Shown here piece after piece: positions 61,270 through 64,000 of a stretch of DNA of 64,000 bases. This DNA comes from Psychrilyobacter atlanticus DSM 19335 (GTDB lineage Bacteria > Fusobacteriota > Fusobacteriia > Fusobacteriales > Fusobacteriaceae). The first letter of the stretch is position 1. Each line of letters opens with the position of its first letter. The notes below the pieces were generated by a model. That model made no database searches, had not been told where the DNA came from, and saw only the letters and a list, made by a program, of their open reading frames with translations. Position numbers and translations under genes: made by a program. The stretch lies in contig NZ_KE384547.1 of assembly GCF_000426625.1 (NCBI RefSeq), forward strand, positions 1,541,159-1,605,158. Reading direction: 5' to 3'.

Positions 61270-63297
61270 TTATTTTTTAGTCCCTGGTAAGATTTCAAAT
61301 CCTTTTTCAAATGTATCTAAAGATTCTCTTACTTTTTTTATTGCTGATATATCTCCTGTACTCTTTGCGATACCTTCTTCTATCAATTGCTCAATCGTTT
61401 TTTGACCCATCAATACAGGATTCAAATCCTTTCTATCTACTGTAATAGTGAATGTAGGACCTTTATGTTGAAACCCTTTTATTGTTGTCAAAGTTGAGTT
61501 ATTTAACTCTACAATATATTCCTCATTATTATCCGGTGTCTTTAGATTAGCAACGAACTTAGTATCTCCGATTTTTTTACTATTCAATCTAATTGATAAG
61601 AAATCTATCCATGATTCTGTTTCCATCCCCTTAATAAAGTCAGGTCCAGTTGTATCTACAGAACCTCCTGTTGGTATACCATTTCTAAGTTCATAAGCCC
61701 CTTCTAAGAAACTATTTCTTACACTTGGACTCTCCTGCTGATATCCTATTTGTTCAAACACATCTGCCAAGAGATCTTTTGCTTCCTGATTTTCAGGCTC
61801 TGCATATACTAATTTATTTAATATTTCCTGAGCTAATTTGTATTTCCCAGCATCATATAGTTCTTGTCCTTTTTTAATAATTTCCTTACTTCCACCCATC
61901 ATCTCTACATATAGCGGTGCTGAATCTGATGGAGATAGTGGAATCAATGTAGCTGGATTGGCATCCCAGTATCCTAAGTATCTATTTATTACAGCTCTAC
62001 TGTTATGCTCTACTGATCCGTGATAACTTCTTGCACTCCATTTATTTTGAAGACTTTCAGGAACCTCATATTCATTATGAACTTCGTTGATTGTTACACC
62101 TTTATTTGCTAAATTTAATACTCCATTATTTAGATTGGCATAGGTATCTCTCTGATCTCTCATAACTTCTTGAATCCTGTCATTTCCAAATCTAGGCCAA
62201 GTATGGGATGCCATCATTACTTCTGCATCTTGTCCAAACATATATAGAGCTTGATCAATGTTCTTTGACCATAATAATGCATCTCTTACTAATGCTCCTC
62301 TCAATGTATAGATATTATGAATTGTTGCAGTTATATTTTCTGCTGCCCAGAAAGTTTTTGTTTCTGGGAAATAAGTATTCATTTCCGATGGTGCCTCTGT
62401 TCCAGGGGTGTTTTGGAATACCATTTTTACGCCATCTACAGTCATATTTTCTATGTGCTTTGAAACTGTTACATTTGGAGCTACTAATCCAACCTGACCC
62501 TTTGATATGTTTTTTCCTATTGATTGGTCTACATGGCCATGAGGATCTGACGGTAAAAGTACACCATATTGGAAGAATAAACGACGATTCATAGCATTTC
62601 CTGTAGCAAGGTTTTCAGATACAGCATGTTCCATAAATCCAACTGGAGCAATTACTTTTACCTTTCCACTCTTTACATCCTTTTCGTCAACTACACCTCT
62701 AGCGCCTCCAAAATGATCTGCATGGGAATGTGAATATATTACTGCTACTACAGGACGTTCTCCTAACTGCTCATTGACAAATTTAAGTGCTGCTGATGAA
62801 GTCTCTGGTGATGTCAAAGGGTCCATTACTATCCACCCTGTATCACCTTTAACAAATGTTATATTTGCTAAGTCAAAACCTCTAACCTGATAAATCCCGT
62901 CTGCTACCTTATACAAACCATAGTTCATATTAAGAATTGCTTGTCTCTGTAATGAGGGATGAATTGATTTATAATCTTCCCCTTCTTTTAATAAATAATC
63001 ATAACTTCCTATATTCCAAACTACTTTTCCGTCTTTATCTTTAATTTCCCTATAATCTGGGGCAGCTATAAACCCTTTTCTCTGCTCATCAAAATCTCTC
63101 TTATCTTCAAATGGTAGTTTATTTTTTTGCTCCTCCCATTTTTCAATTGTATATTTTGATGCACCCTTTCCCTTTGGATCAAAATGGGCAGAGCTAACCT
63201 CTGTTTTCTCCTCTCCTTTAACCTCTGTCTTAGTCTCATTACATCCAGTAACTGCTACTAGCATCAGTGCCACTATTGCAAACTTCATCTTTTTCAT
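61270..63297 (-). CDS. Alkylsulfatase lipoprotein B (SdsA1-like)
   Basis: The 675-residue twin of alkylsulfatase A has lipobox AVTGC near residue 19 and the metal-binding HSHADH near residue 187 (A has HCHADH). The MBL, dimerisation and SCP2-like domains are the same, and by eye over 80 percent of residues are identical. Differences cluster in the lipoprotein linker and the C-terminal domain. Unlike A, it is a single-gene unit with its own terminator and faces a MarR gene across a 200-base divergent gap. It is perhaps the inducible copy. Confidence 0.92.
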   Translation of the reverse strand: MKKMKFAIVALMLVAVTGCNETKTEVKGEEKTEVSSAHFDPKGKGASKYTIEKWEEQKNKLPFEDKRDFDEQRKGFIAAPDYREIKDKDGKVVWNIGSYDYLLKEGEDYKSIHPSLQRQAILNMNYGLYKVADGIYQVRGFDLANITFVKGDTGWIVMDPLTSPETSSAALKFVNEQLGERPVVAVIYSHSHADHFGGARGVVDEKDVKSGKVKVIAPVGFMEHAVSENLATGNAMNRRLFFQYGVLLPSDPHGHVDQSIGKNISKGQVGLVAPNVTVSKHIENMTVDGVKMVFQNTPGTEAPSEMNTYFPETKTFWAAENITATIHNIYTLRGALVRDALLWSKNIDQALYMFGQDAEVMMASHTWPRFGNDRIQEVMRDQRDTYANLNNGVLNLANKGVTINEVHNEYEVPESLQNKWSARSYHGSVEHNSRAVINRYLGYWDANPATLIPLSPSDSAPLYVEMMGGSKEIIKKGQELYDAGKYKLAQEILNKLVYAEPENQEAKDLLADVFEQIGYQQESPSVRNSFLEGAYELRNGIPTGGSVDTTGPDFIKGMETESWIDFLSIRLNSKKIGDTKFVANLKTPDNNEEYIVELNNSTLTTIKGFQHKGPTFTITVDRKDLNPVLMGQKTIEQLIEEGIAKSTGDISAIKKVRESLDTFEKGFEILPGTKK

Positions 63298-63439
63298 CTT
63301 TTCCTCCTTATTCTATCAATTAATTTTTATAAATCTAAGTTTTATGAAAAAATTCTAACAAAATTTATCTCCTCTGAAAACGGGTGAATACTTCATCCTT
63401 TAATTTGAAATAAAAAAATATCCCTACCAATAACTCGTT

Positions 63440-63467
63440 TTGAATTTTTAATTATTTGTGCTAATAT
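63440..63467 (+). promoter_or_regulatory. Promoter of the MarR gene
   Basis: TTGAAT (63440-63445) and TAATAT (63462-63467) are 16 bases apart. GGAGGA precedes ATG 63499. Confidence 0.5.
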
Positions 63468-63498
63468 TCATTAATATAACAAAAATCATGGAGGAATT

Positions 63499-63978
63499 AT
63501 GGAGAAAATAACAAGTAAATTTGCTGGACTGGTTAAAATATTTTCATCTATTGATAAAGAAATAAATTATACGGCCAAAGAAAGATTAAAATTGTTAGGG
63601 ATAACCAAGGCAGAAAGTGTATATATCAAGCTGATCTATGAGGCAGAAGGACTAACCCAGTATGAGATAGCAAAATCTCTCCACATGAGCAAAACCCTTA
63701 CAATAAAACACATCAGCAGTTTAGAGAAAAAAAAGATCATATATAAAGTAGAAGCTGATTTAAATAAAAAACAAGTTTACCTGACAGATAAAGGTGTGGA
63801 GATCTATAAAAGTTTTAATGAAATTTTAGAACTCCTAGGAAGTATTATGTTTGAGGAGTTTCCTGAAAAAAAAGTAGACGAATATATAATTATATTAAAT
63901 TCTATAAAAAATAATTTAAATAAATTTAATAAAAGAAGAGTCAATGAGTCTGATATTAACCATAATAAATTTGAATAA
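63499..63978 (+). CDS. MarR-family transcriptional regulator
   Basis: The 159-residue protein has a MarR winged helix: GLTQYEIAKSLHMSKTLTIKHISSLEKKKII at about residues 50-80 and the wing ADLNKKQVYLTDKG. Helices at both ends form the dimer interface. It is divergent from alkylsulfatase B, a common arrangement for a regulator and its target, so control of that gene by a hydrophobic or anionic ligand is likely. The gene is complete within the window. Confidence 0.9.
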   Translation: MEKITSKFAGLVKIFSSIDKEINYTAKERLKLLGITKAESVYIKLIYEAEGLTQYEIAKSLHMSKTLTIKHISSLEKKKIIYKVEADLNKKQVYLTDKGVEIYKSFNEILELLGSIMFEEFPEKKVDEYIIILNSIKNNLNKFNKRRVNESDINHNKFE

Positions 63979-64000
63979 TTTTTATAAAAACACAGGGAGA

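Overview
The window is AT-rich, gene-dense DNA from a diderm, anaerobic-type bacterium. Gene content points to the Fusobacteriota, perhaps a marine Ilyobacter/Propionigenium/Psychrilyobacter-like organism (inference; no marker gene was searched). The reasons are: low GC with Clostridia-like enzymes, together with outer-membrane functions (KdsB for LPS, MlaA, FadL, TolC/RND, a solute-binding protein without a lipobox). I saw no rRNA, tRNA, CRISPR array, insertion sequence or phage gene.

Region by region. 1-7.7 kb: an AIM24-family protein cut by the window edge, a heterodimeric ABC exporter, a GNAT, a chalcone-isomerase-like secreted protein and an Xaa-Pro aminopeptidase. 7.7-14.5 kb (minus strand): housekeeping genes for RNA modification and nucleotides (SPOUT methyltransferase, gamma-carbonic anhydrase, trmD, rimM, khpA, thioesterase, DUF4911, rsmA, two tandem hpt genes) and a LysM/M15 peptidase. 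14.7-22.2 kb (minus): two YjiM-type double-cubane-cluster proteins, three exported rhodaneses and an NhaC-family antiporter. Their single archerase/activase (22.2-23.0 kb) sits at the downstream end of the next operon. 22.2-29.1 kb (minus): a corrinoid methyl-transfer operon with one corrinoid protein, four UroD-type proteins (one of them divergent and short), a RACE-type reactivator and the activase. 29.9-37.7 kb (minus): a sugar-type ABC importer without ATPase, a GNAT, a DUF4091 protein, another UroD methyltransferase and a CobW GTPase. 38.8-46 kb: a diguanylate cyclase, coaBC, a LysM lipoprotein, kdsB, an unknown winged-helix protein, and a lipase-like protein with MlaA. 46.1-53.4 kb: a TetR-controlled RND efflux operon whose TolC carries a binding-protein-like N-terminal domain. 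53.8-64 kb: two closely related alkylsulfatase lipoproteins, a FadL/barrel operon, a DUF1254/1214 lipoprotein, remnants of decayed genes and MarR regulators.

The most interesting observation is that the corrinoid operon (start 29113) and the ABC/DUF4091/UroD operon (start 37660) are preceded by homologous noncoding leaders of about 0.4-0.5 kb. Both leaders start at an equivalent promoter (17-bp spacer), both carry a ribosome site with the same seven-codon ORF, and both continue for 740-950 nt before the first gene. The two operons are therefore probably one regulon. This suggests an imported, sugar-like methylated compound that is demethylated through a corrinoid pathway, under an undescribed leader RNA. 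The neighbouring double-cubane/rhodanese/NhaC set shares its activase with this operon and may be a second, sulfur- or electron-linked module.
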